64,000 nt of DNA from Synechococcales cyanobacterium GL140_1_metabinner_5_sub (GTDB lineage: Bacteria; Cyanobacteriota; Cyanobacteriia; Cyanobacteriales; Chamaesiphonaceae), in NCBI GenBank assembly GCA_025359065.1, contig JANYHM010000077.1, positions 1-64,000 on the forward strand, read 5' to 3'. The notes under the pieces were generated by a model that saw only the letters and a program-made list of their open reading frames with translations, had not been told where the DNA came from and did not search any database. Shown here piece by piece: positions 57,008 through 64,000 of this stretch. Position 1 is the stretch's first letter; each line of letters starts with the position of its first letter. Position numbers and translations under genes: made by a program.

Positions 57008-59296
57008 CTAACTTTTAGATTTGATGGTGAGCAAAATAGATCGCAGATAATCTACGTTTTGCGGTTCACCACCATAGCGCCAAGCCACATAGGCCAAAAC
57101 GATCGGCTCCACCACCATCCCGATTGAACCATCTAATCCATGCCAATGCTCCAGCGGAGTTTCGTGCATCTGTCGCACCGGCAACTCCCGCCGCTGCAAC
57201 AGGCTCAACATTTGTTGATAGACCTGCTCCATCGGCGGCTGCTGTTTTAACCAGTGCCCATAGCGCCAGCGTCGCCAAGACCGCCACAGCATCCAACCAC
57301 CAAAAGACAGCACCACTACACCCGCCAAACCGCAGATAGCACCAAACCATCCCTGAGTGCAGAAAACCCAAATAGTAATCAACAGCGACAAAATGCCCCC
57401 GATCGCCCAGGCCAGCCAGGCAGTCACCGGCACTGGTAACAAACCCGCCACCCAATTCCAAAGCTGCTTCACTACCCCAAACACCTGACTGTCTTCTACG
57501 CTCGGTGGTAATAATGGATGTCCGGGAATAGGGTCAAAGGCAAACCAGCCGTACTTGGGAAAATACACCTCAGTCAAAGCATGAGCATCGGTATTTTTGA
57601 CTTCATACATGCCCGTAAATGGATTGAAATAACCCGGATCGAAACCCACCGCTAATCTGGCTGGAATGCCTATCGACCGCAGCATTAAAGTGTGAACAGT
57701 TGCAAAATGATCTGGATATCCCCCTGCCACACATTCTTTTTTGACTCCCTGACAACGAAACAAAAACCAGTCAGCCAAATCAGCGTTAGCCGGTAATTGC
57801 GGTAAATTCACCAAATCTTGAGGGATTTGATAATTTTGCTTAAGATACTGAGCTAGATACAGCGCCTTATCATAGTTATTATCTAAAGGAGTTGTTTCTC
57901 GGCTCACTTGCGACAGAGTATAATCAGCCACCAGCTTTTCGGTGAAAGGACGCAGCTTGGCTGCCAATGTCTCAGGAATTTGTAAATAGTCGGCTAAAAT
58001 TTTGCGAACACTGCTGATTTTATAGTTTTCTCCGGCCTTGGCTAAAGCCGCCGGATCTCGTTCAGGCACTTGAGAAATTACCGTGTAGGTAAAATTGGGT
58101 ACCAAGCTGCCCGGAGCGCGGAGGCTACCTTCTCGATCGACCGCCATTTCGGGAGTAGGAAAATACAGCTCATCGGGAGTAGTCAAAGCTGGCAAAACAT
58201 TTGGTAGCTCTGCCACCGTAGTATAGCTTTGGACAATCCGCCGCGACTTGGAATAAGTCGGATTTGGCAGACTAAACTTATTTGCCCAGCCCGGACGCTG
58301 TACCTTTTTGGCCTCATCATTTTTAGAGACCACCCAGCCTTGACCCGTGTAGCGATCAAACCCCAGCACCCGCCAAAAACCTGGAGACTGAGAACGCACT
58401 CTCATCACCAATTTGGGCTTTAACACCCCGCGTACATTCTGATTCATACTCTGGTTAAAACCATAGTAGTTACTATCATCAAAAGCATCTTGATCTTCTT
58501 CTTTTGCTTTACCAGCACCTTGGCCGCTACTAACCCCTTGGCCTGCTTGACCACTTTTCCCCCGACTCTGATAACCCGGATTTACAATTTTACTGGCATC
58601 AAAAGTAGAGCTAATGGGCAACGAACTGCTCATCGGCATACTCTGTACCTGATAACTGGGTAAACGGGGCATAACCGCAAACACCACTAATCCGAGAGCT
58701 ATGGCCGTTGCCAACAGTTTACTTAAACTTTTTACCGGCAAGGCCGCAGCTTGGCCTTGAAAAGTTCCTCGCTGAAGTTCTAAAACTGGTAGCCTTAAAC
58801 GCGATCGATAGTCTAAAACCATCACTGGCAGTGCTACAGCCAAAAATACTAACAGCATTGGGGCAAAAGCCATGGTTTGCCCGATCGTTGCTGCCACAGA
58901 AATTAAAATGACTCCAATAATAATCGAATAGCCCAAATCTTTGCGACGGGGCATATCAAAAGTATGGATGGCCTGGACTTCTACCAGTAACTCGGCCAGC
59001 ACCATGCGAGTATCGTTCAGGTTGCCCAACAAATTTTGAAAAAAATGAAACAATGCCACCAACAAGGCAGCAGCCAAAGCAAACTTGATCCCTATTTGAG
59101 GACGTTGACGCTGCCGCCAGCTCCAGGTTGCCCCCACTAAACTGAGGGGCACTGCCCAGAAACTCATTTGGGTATCGGCGGCTACATCGGTGGCCATGAT
59201 GCCGATCGATACCATCAACTGAATCAACACGCGCAGCAGCAGCGAGTTTTCGGGATCGACTATTGGACGAGCAGAAAATAGTCGATTGGCTGTCAT
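57008..59296 (-). CDS. Transglutaminase-like membrane protein (DUF3488/TgpA type), catalytic Cys replaced
   Basis: A 762-residue membrane protein: an N-terminal block of six or so helices (DUF3488-like, to about residue 210), a large extracytoplasmic region with the transglutaminase fold (about 380-600), one further helix pair near 630-675 and a C-terminal DUF4129-like tail. In the usual active-site sequence G-x-C-E-x-F-A, this protein has GGYPDHFATVHTLMLRS, with Pro at the Cys position; His (TDAHALTEVYF) and Asp (FDPIPGHP) remain. A Cys lies seven residues upstream (KKECVAGG). It may be a non-catalytic or altered enzyme. Confidence 0.85.
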   Translation of the reverse strand: MTANRLFSARPIVDPENSLLLRVLIQLMVSIGIMATDVAADTQMSFWAVPLSLVGATWSWRQRQRPQIGIKFALAAALLVALFHFFQNLLGNLNDTRMVLAELLVEVQAIHTFDMPRRKDLGYSIIIGVILISVAATIGQTMAFAPMLLVFLAVALPVMVLDYRSRLRLPVLELQRGTFQGQAAALPVKSLSKLLATAIALGLVVFAVMPRLPSYQVQSMPMSSSLPISSTFDASKIVNPGYQSRGKSGQAGQGVSSGQGAGKAKEEDQDAFDDSNYYGFNQSMNQNVRGVLKPKLVMRVRSQSPGFWRVLGFDRYTGQGWVVSKNDEAKKVQRPGWANKFSLPNPTYSKSRRIVQSYTTVAELPNVLPALTTPDELYFPTPEMAVDREGSLRAPGSLVPNFTYTVISQVPERDPAALAKAGENYKISSVRKILADYLQIPETLAAKLRPFTEKLVADYTLSQVSRETTPLDNNYDKALYLAQYLKQNYQIPQDLVNLPQLPANADLADWFLFRCQGVKKECVAGGYPDHFATVHTLMLRSIGIPARLAVGFDPGYFNPFTGMYEVKNTDAHALTEVYFPKYGWFAFDPIPGHPLLPPSVEDSQVFGVVKQLWNWVAGLLPVPVTAWLAWAIGGILSLLITIWVFCTQGWFGAICGLAGVVVLSFGGWMLWRSWRRWRYGHWLKQQPPMEQVYQQMLSLLQRRELPVRQMHETPLEHWHGLDGSIGMVVEPIVLAYVAWRYGGEPQNVDYLRSILLTIKSKS

Positions 59297-59308
59297 TTGT
59301 TAAGATTT

Positions 59309-59527
59309 TTAGGAAGCTGGAGGTGGCGCTTCTTTAGTATTCCCAGCTAAGAACTGATTTGTTTCATCTGTAGTTTCTGGCGTAGATATTTTTTCAGCAA
59401 CCAGATCACCGCTAGGTTCATTGCCGTAATCCTTCACTTCTGTTTCCCAGGGGAAGAGAGGAGGCTCTTGATCGACTTCGGTTGTCAACCGTTTCTTCAT
59501 TAAAAAATACACGCGCTTATTTACCAT
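59309..59527 (-). CDS. Small conserved-looking protein upstream of the transglutaminase-like gene
   Basis: A 72-residue acidic protein. GGAGG nine bases before the ATG at 59527 supports translation. The N-terminal MKKRLTTEVDQEPPLFPWE segment looks constrained, while the C-terminal half is Thr/Glu/Pro-rich and probably disordered. It has no membrane segment. The gene ends 12 bases before the transglutaminase-like gene, so the two are in one operon. Function unknown. Confidence 0.65.
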   Translation of the reverse strand: MVNKRVYFLMKKRLTTEVDQEPPLFPWETEVKDYGNEPSGDLVAEKISTPETTDETNQFLAGNTKEAPPPAS

Positions 59528-59770
59528 TACTATTTACCTCCATGCAGATAACGCAATAATCAACAGATTACAGTTTGATTGTTAAAGTCAAAAACTGCCA
59601 TCATATTAATCACTTTGTGACGTACTTACAAGATGAGACTTGAATTCCGTCGTTAGCTGCATCGAAGACACTGTTCTGTATGGAATATTCCGAGTTTTTG
59701 GGAAGTGATCCGGCATGATTGGGAATCCGGAAACATCGCGTTAAAATGAGCTTTCTTTCCAATTTGGCTT

Positions 59771-60214
59771 ATGACCCTCACCCAACAAATCCACAACTTG
59801 GTCGAGACTGCCCCGACTGATCTTCAAATCTCGATCGCCGCTTTGGCTCCAGCTTTAGAACAGGCCGCGATCGAACTCAAACACCTGCAATACTTTGTCG
59901 CAGTTAGTTCTACCGGTCAATGGATTGCCACCACCTTGCAAAATCGCCAATCGCGACAAGAAATCAAAGTGATCTATTGCTTTGCCAAAGTTGGCGACCT
60001 TCAGGTCTTTTATGAAGAAGCCACATCTTCAGCAGAACTGCCAGTGATTGACCTATTGTTTCAGTTGACTGCGCTAGATGACATTGATCGGCTGGTTTTC
60101 TTTGATAGTGCTGATGCTAACCAGGGAAGAAATGTGAGTAAGCTGGATTTACAGCGGTCGATCGAGCAACAGCTAAAATCTGCCGCCACTCTGCCACCAG
60201 ACAACTTCTGCTAA
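59771..60214 (+). CDS. Uncharacterised cytosolic protein
   Basis: A 147-residue protein with no signal or membrane segment. An N-terminal helical part (ALAPALEQAAIELKHLQYF) is followed by strands such as VIYCFAKVGDLQVFYE and LVFFD. The intact frame, normal codon use and ATG with typical spacing support a real gene. I recognise it as of the cyanobacterial conserved-hypothetical type but cannot name a family or function. Confidence 0.65.
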   Translation: MTLTQQIHNLVETAPTDLQISIAALAPALEQAAIELKHLQYFVAVSSTGQWIATTLQNRQSRQEIKVIYCFAKVGDLQVFYEEATSSAELPVIDLLFQLTALDDIDRLVFFDSADANQGRNVSKLDLQRSIEQQLKSAATLPPDNFC

Positions 60215-60406
60215 ATTCTCTAGCCATAATATATAGTTTTGTGCGAACTAAGTTATCGAAAGATTGCGAAAGCTTCATATGTAAGGCTACTAAAATTAAT
60301 ATAGTAAGTACAGCCACTCGCGGTCTATTTTGGTCAGCAACAGCCAGAAAGTCCTGTCCGCTTAGCTGCTGGATACATCCTCTTCAAAAAAAATTCATAT
60401 AAGATT

Positions 60407-60706
60407 ATGAGCAACATCACAAAATATCGGATGGTCTGCACGCTCTCTTTTAGCGATATCTATGGTCAGATCGTGGTGTGGTTAATGGTGATTTTTGTGA
60501 GCTTGGCATCGGCTCTATCTCTGTGGAGCAGCGCTCGCCAAATTTATGCCATGGCCACGGTTGGTCTAATTTTGGTGCTGTCTCTGCCTTTTTTACTGTT
60601 TGCCTTTGTCACCACTCTGTTGAATCACTTAGAGTTTTTACCTCTAGAAGATACCGAAACTACTCGGACAACTTCTCGGACTCTAGCCGGAACGGCTAGA
60701 GGTTAA
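60407..60706 (+). CDS. Small integral membrane protein
   Basis: A 99-residue protein with two strong hydrophobic helices (about 22-43 and 48-72) joined by a short loop, and a short Thr-rich tail. LSFSDIYGQIVVWLMVIFVSLASAL and LVLSLPFLLFAFVTTLLNH are the conserved-looking parts. The start may be at Met1 or at Met9 (MVCTLSFSD). Function unknown; the organisation resembles small thylakoid or plasma membrane proteins found across cyanobacteria. Confidence 0.65.
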   Translation: MSNITKYRMVCTLSFSDIYGQIVVWLMVIFVSLASALSLWSSARQIYAMATVGLILVLSLPFLLFAFVTTLLNHLEFLPLEDTETTRTTSRTLAGTARG

Positions 60707-60707
60707 G

Positions 60708-60763
60708 AATTCTTAGATCAAAAAGCGACCCAAATACTTGGGTCGCTTTTTGATCTAAGAATT
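60708..60763. terminator. 26-bp perfect hairpin, bidirectional terminator
   Basis: Arms 60708-60733 and 60738-60763 are perfectly complementary around ATAC. It lies exactly between the stop of the membrane protein gene (60706) and the stop of the convergent 2H protein gene (60764). T-runs inside both arms support bidirectional termination. Confidence 0.85.
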
Positions 60764-61540
60764 TTAAATATGAGCGATCGGCCAATTCTCTTCTCGTTGA
60801 TAATTGTTCATATCAGTGAACTTGCGCAGCTCTACCCGAGAAAAAGATAGCTCGGGAGCAGCTTCGATCCACTGGAGATTGAGATCTTGCAGCGTATGAC
60901 TAAAAGCCTGTTGATCGAACTGCTGCTGCACGTTACCAAAATAGGCAATGGTAATATGGGCAGTAAAATGATACTGCTGCTCTACACCTAAATCCATCAA
61001 ACCAGGGTTCTGATAGACCGATCGACGAAAGGCTATTACTCGATCGTAGCTTTCTTCGTTAGCCGGAACTAAGCTCACCGAAATCGCTCTAGGACGCAGC
61101 ATTAACCCCATGACTTGCCAGCGAACTGGTTCAGTACTAGTAGATTGATATCCGGCAATCCCTGCCGCAATTTGCTGACGCAGCTTGTCTTCAAAAGCAG
61201 GATCTTGATCGGCTAAATTGTGGTAAGAATTCGCCCAAACCAAATCGGCCACAGTCATGTGGAAGCCTTCTGGGGAAACCAAAGCAACTAAGTCTGGAGC
61301 AACCTGTTTGGCGATTTGCTCTTGGCACTGCTGCAAATTTTCATAGAACTGACGGTTGGCAGCATCTTGGTTGGCTGTGGGAGTAATAATCGAATACCCT
61401 GAAAACTCTACTGGCAGTCGTTTTTGACCTTGTAGCTCAAACTTTGGCGATTCCTGCAAAGTGCTTACCTGGGTGGCATAGGTGTCGGGCAAGGTCAGTT
61501 TTGCCACTCGATTGAGGTAGCTATGGTAATTATCATCCAT
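60764..61540 (-). CDS. DUF1868 / 2H phosphoesterase-like protein
   Basis: A 258-residue soluble protein with two H-x-T motifs, FHMTVADL (about 94-101) and AHITIAYFG (about 197-205), the hallmark of the 2H phosphoesterase superfamily. FELQGQKRLPVEFSGYSIITP near the start fits DUF1868. These proteins act on 2'-5' or cyclic phosphodiester bonds in RNA or nucleotides; the substrate here is unknown. The stop lies at the base of a large hairpin. Confidence 0.8.
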   Translation of the reverse strand: MDDNYHSYLNRVAKLTLPDTYATQVSTLQESPKFELQGQKRLPVEFSGYSIITPTANQDAANRQFYENLQQCQEQIAKQVAPDLVALVSPEGFHMTVADLVWANSYHNLADQDPAFEDKLRQQIAAGIAGYQSTSTEPVRWQVMGLMLRPRAISVSLVPANEESYDRVIAFRRSVYQNPGLMDLGVEQQYHFTAHITIAYFGNVQQQFDQQAFSHTLQDLNLQWIEAAPELSFSRVELRKFTDMNNYQREENWPIAHI

Positions 61541-61758
61541 GTTCGATCGACTCCTTTGCTGTTACAGATGGCAACAAGATTATGATTTGTTCAAGATTAC
61601 TTCGTGCCTGTATCCACGATATCGGATTGGGGGACTAGATTTTCATTGATTTTTCTTTATATTTATCGACGTGTCAGCACTTTTCAAATCGTCTATTGTT
61701 CGGCTGCTCAATTTGCATGGCATAATAGCCAAAACACACCTTAAGAGCGAGTCTTCTT

Positions 61759-62214
61759 GTGCCTTTACTCACCACTGGTAAATCTTTCTGTCAAGACCTA
61801 GAAAAGCATGGAGCTTTAGGAGTTTATGCTCCCCTAGAAGGGGGATATGAAGGTCGCTACCAGCGGCGACTGCGCACCAAAGGCTATCAGAGCGTGTGCC
61901 TATTGGCCAGAGGCTTGGGCGATTTGTCCTCTTACCTAACTGCGGTGCATGGAGTACGCCCAGCTCACTTGGGTAAAAAAGACATTCGAGTACAGTATGT
62001 ACTGCCGGTGATTCAAACCCACTTAGATACTTTACCCAAAGGCTCCTGTGGCTTGGTACTGTGGCTAGTAGATGGACATGTTTTGACTGGGGAAGAGCTG
62101 ACTTATTTGGCCAGCCTGCCACAATTGATTCCTGAAGTTAAGGTGGTGGTGGAATTGGGTGGCGAACGCTATTTTCGCTGGACAAAGTTAACCCCTGAAC
62201 TGGTCTATGCCTAG
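61759..62214 (+). CDS. ndhN: NAD(P)H-quinone oxidoreductase subunit N
   Basis: A 151-residue peripheral subunit of the photosynthetic NDH-1 complex, which drives cyclic electron flow and respiration at the thylakoid. LLARGLGDLSSYLTAVHGVRPAHLGK, YVLPVIQTHLDTLP and GLVLWLVDGHVLT are the conserved blocks. The start is GTG at 61759, which gives the standard MPLLTTGK N-terminus. The 3' end overlaps the next gene by 8 bases, suggesting translational coupling. Confidence 0.95.
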   Translation: MPLLTTGKSFCQDLEKHGALGVYAPLEGGYEGRYQRRLRTKGYQSVCLLARGLGDLSSYLTAVHGVRPAHLGKKDIRVQYVLPVIQTHLDTLPKGSCGLVLWLVDGHVLTGEELTYLASLPQLIPEVKVVVELGGERYFRWTKLTPELVYA

Positions 62215-62899
62215 AGCAATGGGAGTAAAACAACAGATCTCCGCTGTCATTTTTGACATGGACGGAGTTTTGGCAGACACGATCGATCTTCATTATCAAT
62301 CTTGGCAACGAGTAGCTGATGAGTGGCAAATTCCTTTTAGCAAGGAAGACTACTCGCAGATCTTGGGGATGAAGCGGGAAGAAAGCATTGATTATTTGCT
62401 GCGAAATCATACTGTAGATGCGGGTACTCGTTTAGAGATGCTGCGCCGCAAGAATGACTATTACTTGGAACTAGTTGATACTTTAAACTCTGATAAACTT
62501 TTGCCGGGAGTTCAAAAGCTACTAGCTGAACTCCAGGCAGCGCAAATGCGGATTGCTTTGGGTTCTTCTAGCAAAAATGCTGCATTGGTCTTGCAGAAAC
62601 TCGGCATCGATAACCTATTTGAAGTAGTTGCTGATGGAAATAGTGTGCCCAACTCCAAGCCTTCTCCGGAAGTGTTTCAGAAGGCTGCGGAGCTGTTGGA
62701 TTTACCCGCTGATGAATGTTTGGTAATTGAAGATGCTGCCGCTGGGGTCGAAGCCGCTAAAGCAGCAGGTATGATTGTCTTGGGGGTTGGCCCTACCGAT
62801 CGATTACAGCAGGCCGATTTGGTTTTAGATAGTTTAGCCGACTGTTCTTGGTCGGCATTAGTAGATCAGCTAGGACTTTCTTCTTCGCCAGCCGAGTAG
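62207..62899 (+). CDS. pgmB: HAD family beta-phosphoglucomutase-like protein
   Basis: A 230-residue HAD subclass IA enzyme. Motif I is FDMDGVLADTIDLHYQSW, with the Asp nucleophile and the +2 Asp, followed by the HYQSWQ cap signature of beta-phosphoglucomutase; motif II is GSSSKNA, the Lys is in NSKPSPEVF and motif IV is VIEDAAAGVEAA. It interconverts beta-glucose 1- and 6-phosphate in family members. Starts considered: ATG 62207 (overlaps ndhN) or ATG 62219; the second opens nearer the fold. The 3' end overlaps the convergent DUF2973 gene by 34 bases. Confidence 0.88.
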   Translation: MPRAMGVKQQISAVIFDMDGVLADTIDLHYQSWQRVADEWQIPFSKEDYSQILGMKREESIDYLLRNHTVDAGTRLEMLRRKNDYYLELVDTLNSDKLLPGVQKLLAELQAAQMRIALGSSSKNAALVLQKLGIDNLFEVVADGNSVPNSKPSPEVFQKAAELLDLPADECLVIEDAAAGVEAAKAAGMIVLGVGPTDRLQQADLVLDSLADCSWSALVDQLGLSSSPAE

Positions 62900-63150
62900 C
62901 TGGGGCTGTCGTTGTACAGGGCATCTAGACGACTGCGGGCATCGTCAACATCGATCGATTTCATTACCAACAGTGGTTCACTGGTGATGCGACCATTGCC
63001 ATCGAGCATTTCTGGATGAATCGGCTGGCCATTGTTGGGCACATAAGGGCGCTGGGCTTCAATGCCGAAATGCACCAGGCTGCGAATCAGATTACTAATG
63101 GCCAAAAAGGCCAAAATCGTAAAAGCAATTAAATATATAGTTTGTAACAT
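62866..63150 (-). CDS. DUF2973 family protein
   Basis: A 94-residue cyanobacteria-specific protein with one N-terminal membrane helix (LQTIYLIAFTILAFLAISNLI) and the conserved HPEMLDGNGRITSEPLLVMKSIDVDDARSRLDALY block that defines DUF2973. The function is unknown. It follows the DUF2605 gene by 21 bases on the same strand, a pairing seen in other cyanobacteria. Confidence 0.9.
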   Translation of the reverse strand: MLQTIYLIAFTILAFLAISNLIRSLVHFGIEAQRPYVPNNGQPIHPEMLDGNGRITSEPLLVMKSIDVDDARSRLDALYNDSPSYSAGEEESPS

Positions 63151-63171
63151 ACTGGCCTGAAAGATTAAGGC

Positions 63172-63516
63172 TTATTGGGGTTGTTGATCAGAAGGAGGAA
63201 ACTGCCGAAAGCGGGTAGATACCTGCCAGCATTCTCCAACTAACTTATGCCATGTAAGCATGGTACTAGGTTCAATCCCTACTTGGCCATCAGTGGCGTT
63301 GAACAGCATTTGAGCTGCCCGCACTTCTTGCTGAGCATTTTTTACCCGGGCTAGCAGGTTATTTTGGTTGGAGACAGTTAAGAAACCCATGCTTTCGGTT
63401 TCTAAGAGCTGAATAGATCCCTCAAACCAGTGGGCAAAATCTGCCAATAGTGGTTGAAGAATGGTTTTTAGTAGACTCTGCTCGGAAGGTTGAGAGGGGG
63501 GTTGAGAAGGAATCAT
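63172..63516 (-). CDS. DUF2605 family protein
   Basis: A 114-residue soluble protein. LLKTILQPLLADFAHWFEGSIQLLE, NNLLARVKNAQQEVRAAQMLFNATDGQVGIE and WHKLVGECWQVSTRF are the DUF2605 signature regions, predicted to be mostly helical. The function is unknown. It is the first gene of a two-gene unit with DUF2973, and is divergent from thrS. Confidence 0.9.
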   Translation of the reverse strand: MIPSQPPSQPSEQSLLKTILQPLLADFAHWFEGSIQLLETESMGFLTVSNQNNLLARVKNAQQEVRAAQMLFNATDGQVGIEPSTMLTWHKLVGECWQVSTRFRQFPPSDQQPQ

Positions 63517-63729
63517 GGATTATGTAGATAAGTAACTTTTATTAATCCCTCAATTCTAACCCGATTTTACAATTCTTTACTTTTACTTGACCAAGGATTA
63601 ATAATTGCTGATTTTCCTGAGAAATAGAGGCTGGCCAGCACAATCAGTAGCCCGGTCAAATTCTCATCAAAAACGCCAAAGACGCTAAGATGATGGTTGG
63701 ATTTACGTCATTGCGGGAACATCGATATC

Positions 63730-64000
63730 ATGTCTACTGAGGATCGGCTACGGGAAGTAGAAGAAATTTATCTACCGAAAACCAATGAGTCGGAGAGCCT
63801 AAAGAAAATTCGGCACACCACCTCCCACGTCATGGCGATGGCTGTGCAGAAGCTCTTTCCTAAAGCTCAGGTGACGATCGGTCCTTGGATTGACAATGGT
63901 TTTTACTACGATTTTGATGTAGCAGAAGCTTTTACTGATCAAGATCTGAAGGCGATCAAAAAAGAAATGATCAAGATCATCAATCAAAAACTGCCGGTAA
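63730..64000 (+). CDS. thrS: Threonine-tRNA ligase, N-terminal part (cut by window edge)
   Basis: The first 90 codons of threonyl-tRNA synthetase, starting at ATG 63730. After about 25 residues comes the second additional (SAD) editing-domain motif [16 protein letters not shown], which holds the HxxxH zinc-like site, followed by [14 protein letters not shown]. The usual TGS domain is absent from the N-terminus, as in many cyanobacterial ThrRS proteins. The gene continues past the window. Confidence 0.92.
   Translation, partial: MSTEDRLREVEEIYLPKTNESESLKKIRHTTSHVMAMAVQKLFPKAQVTIGPWIDNGFYYDFDVAEAFTDQDLKAIKKEMIKIINQKLPV

Noticed and set aside
57066-57461. 131-codon second minus-strand frame inside the transglutaminase-like gene
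   Set aside because: Overlaps the well-supported TgpA-type frame; Gly/Ala-rich shadow.
1-64000. tRNA, rRNA and CRISPR arrays
   Set aside because: No T-loop-like GTTCRANNC with matching stems, no rRNA segments and no regularly spaced repeats were noticed.

Overview
The window comes from a cyanobacterial chromosome. It carries psbN, ndhN, the carotenoid pair crtP-crtB, a PAP/fibrillin protein, an NdbB-type quinone reductase, a glutamate synthase large subunit, cyanobacteria-restricted families (DUF3143, DUF2973, DUF2605) and a pilus/phototaxis chemosensory operon. The HIP1 core CGATCG is very common, with several full GCGATCGC copies, which is typical of cyanobacteria. No rRNA, tRNA, CRISPR array or intact insertion sequence was seen. 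Genes are dense on both strands; several neighbours overlap or are separated by 1-2 bases.

Layout. 1-3500: a small accessory patch with an HNH nuclease, an AIPR-family (abortive infection) gene and a broken ParE-type toxin around a HAD phosphatase. 3500-9500: DUF938 methyltransferase, alpha/beta hydrolase, 6-phosphogluconolactonase, two FHA proteins, NdbB-like dehydrogenase and a GST. 9550-15170: trypsin-like protease and CtpC-like protease converging with overlapping ends, CoaX, then crtP-crtB. 15171-15895: a gene-poor stretch with inverted repeats and a frameshifted gene remnant. 15896-18767: nucleotidyltransferase, DUF3143 protein, psbN, polyol-dehydrogenase-like enzyme. 18823-28565: a minus-strand chemosensory operon (PatA-type regulator, CheY, CheW, GAF-containing chemoreceptor, CheA hybrid, second CheW) of the Pix/Tax1 type. 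28772-33942: Mla-like ATPase with a membrane partner, a Ser/Thr kinase fused to a periplasmic-binding domain, and an MFS exporter whose start lies inside a perfect 20-bp hairpin. 34012-39822: M23 peptidase, K+ channel, uncharacterised protein, smtB, smtA (a 55-residue metallothionein), YbjQ protein, fibrillin, LarB. 39857-47350: CBS-PAS histidine kinase, gcvP, ABC exporter. 47777-56994: gltB, glgP, a Uma2 nuclease, argF. 57008-64000: transglutaminase-like membrane protein with a small partner, two uncharacterised proteins, 2H phosphoesterase-like protein, ndhN-pgmB, DUF2973-DUF2605, and the start of thrS.

How the parts relate. Most genes are housekeeping metabolism (glycine cleavage, nitrogen assimilation, arginine, glycogen, pentose phosphate, carotenoid). 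The regulatory content is richer: the Pix/Tax1-like operon has a soluble receptor with a Cys-His pair at the position used by cyanobacteriochromes; the kinase-receptor fusion is built to sense a periplasmic ligand and signal inward; and smtA-smtB form a co-directional operon rather than the divergent pair known from Synechococcus. The main candidates for new biology are the kinase/MFS hairpin junction, the chemoreceptor GAF domains, the cysteine-less transglutaminase-like protein with its small neighbour, and the accessory patch at the left edge.
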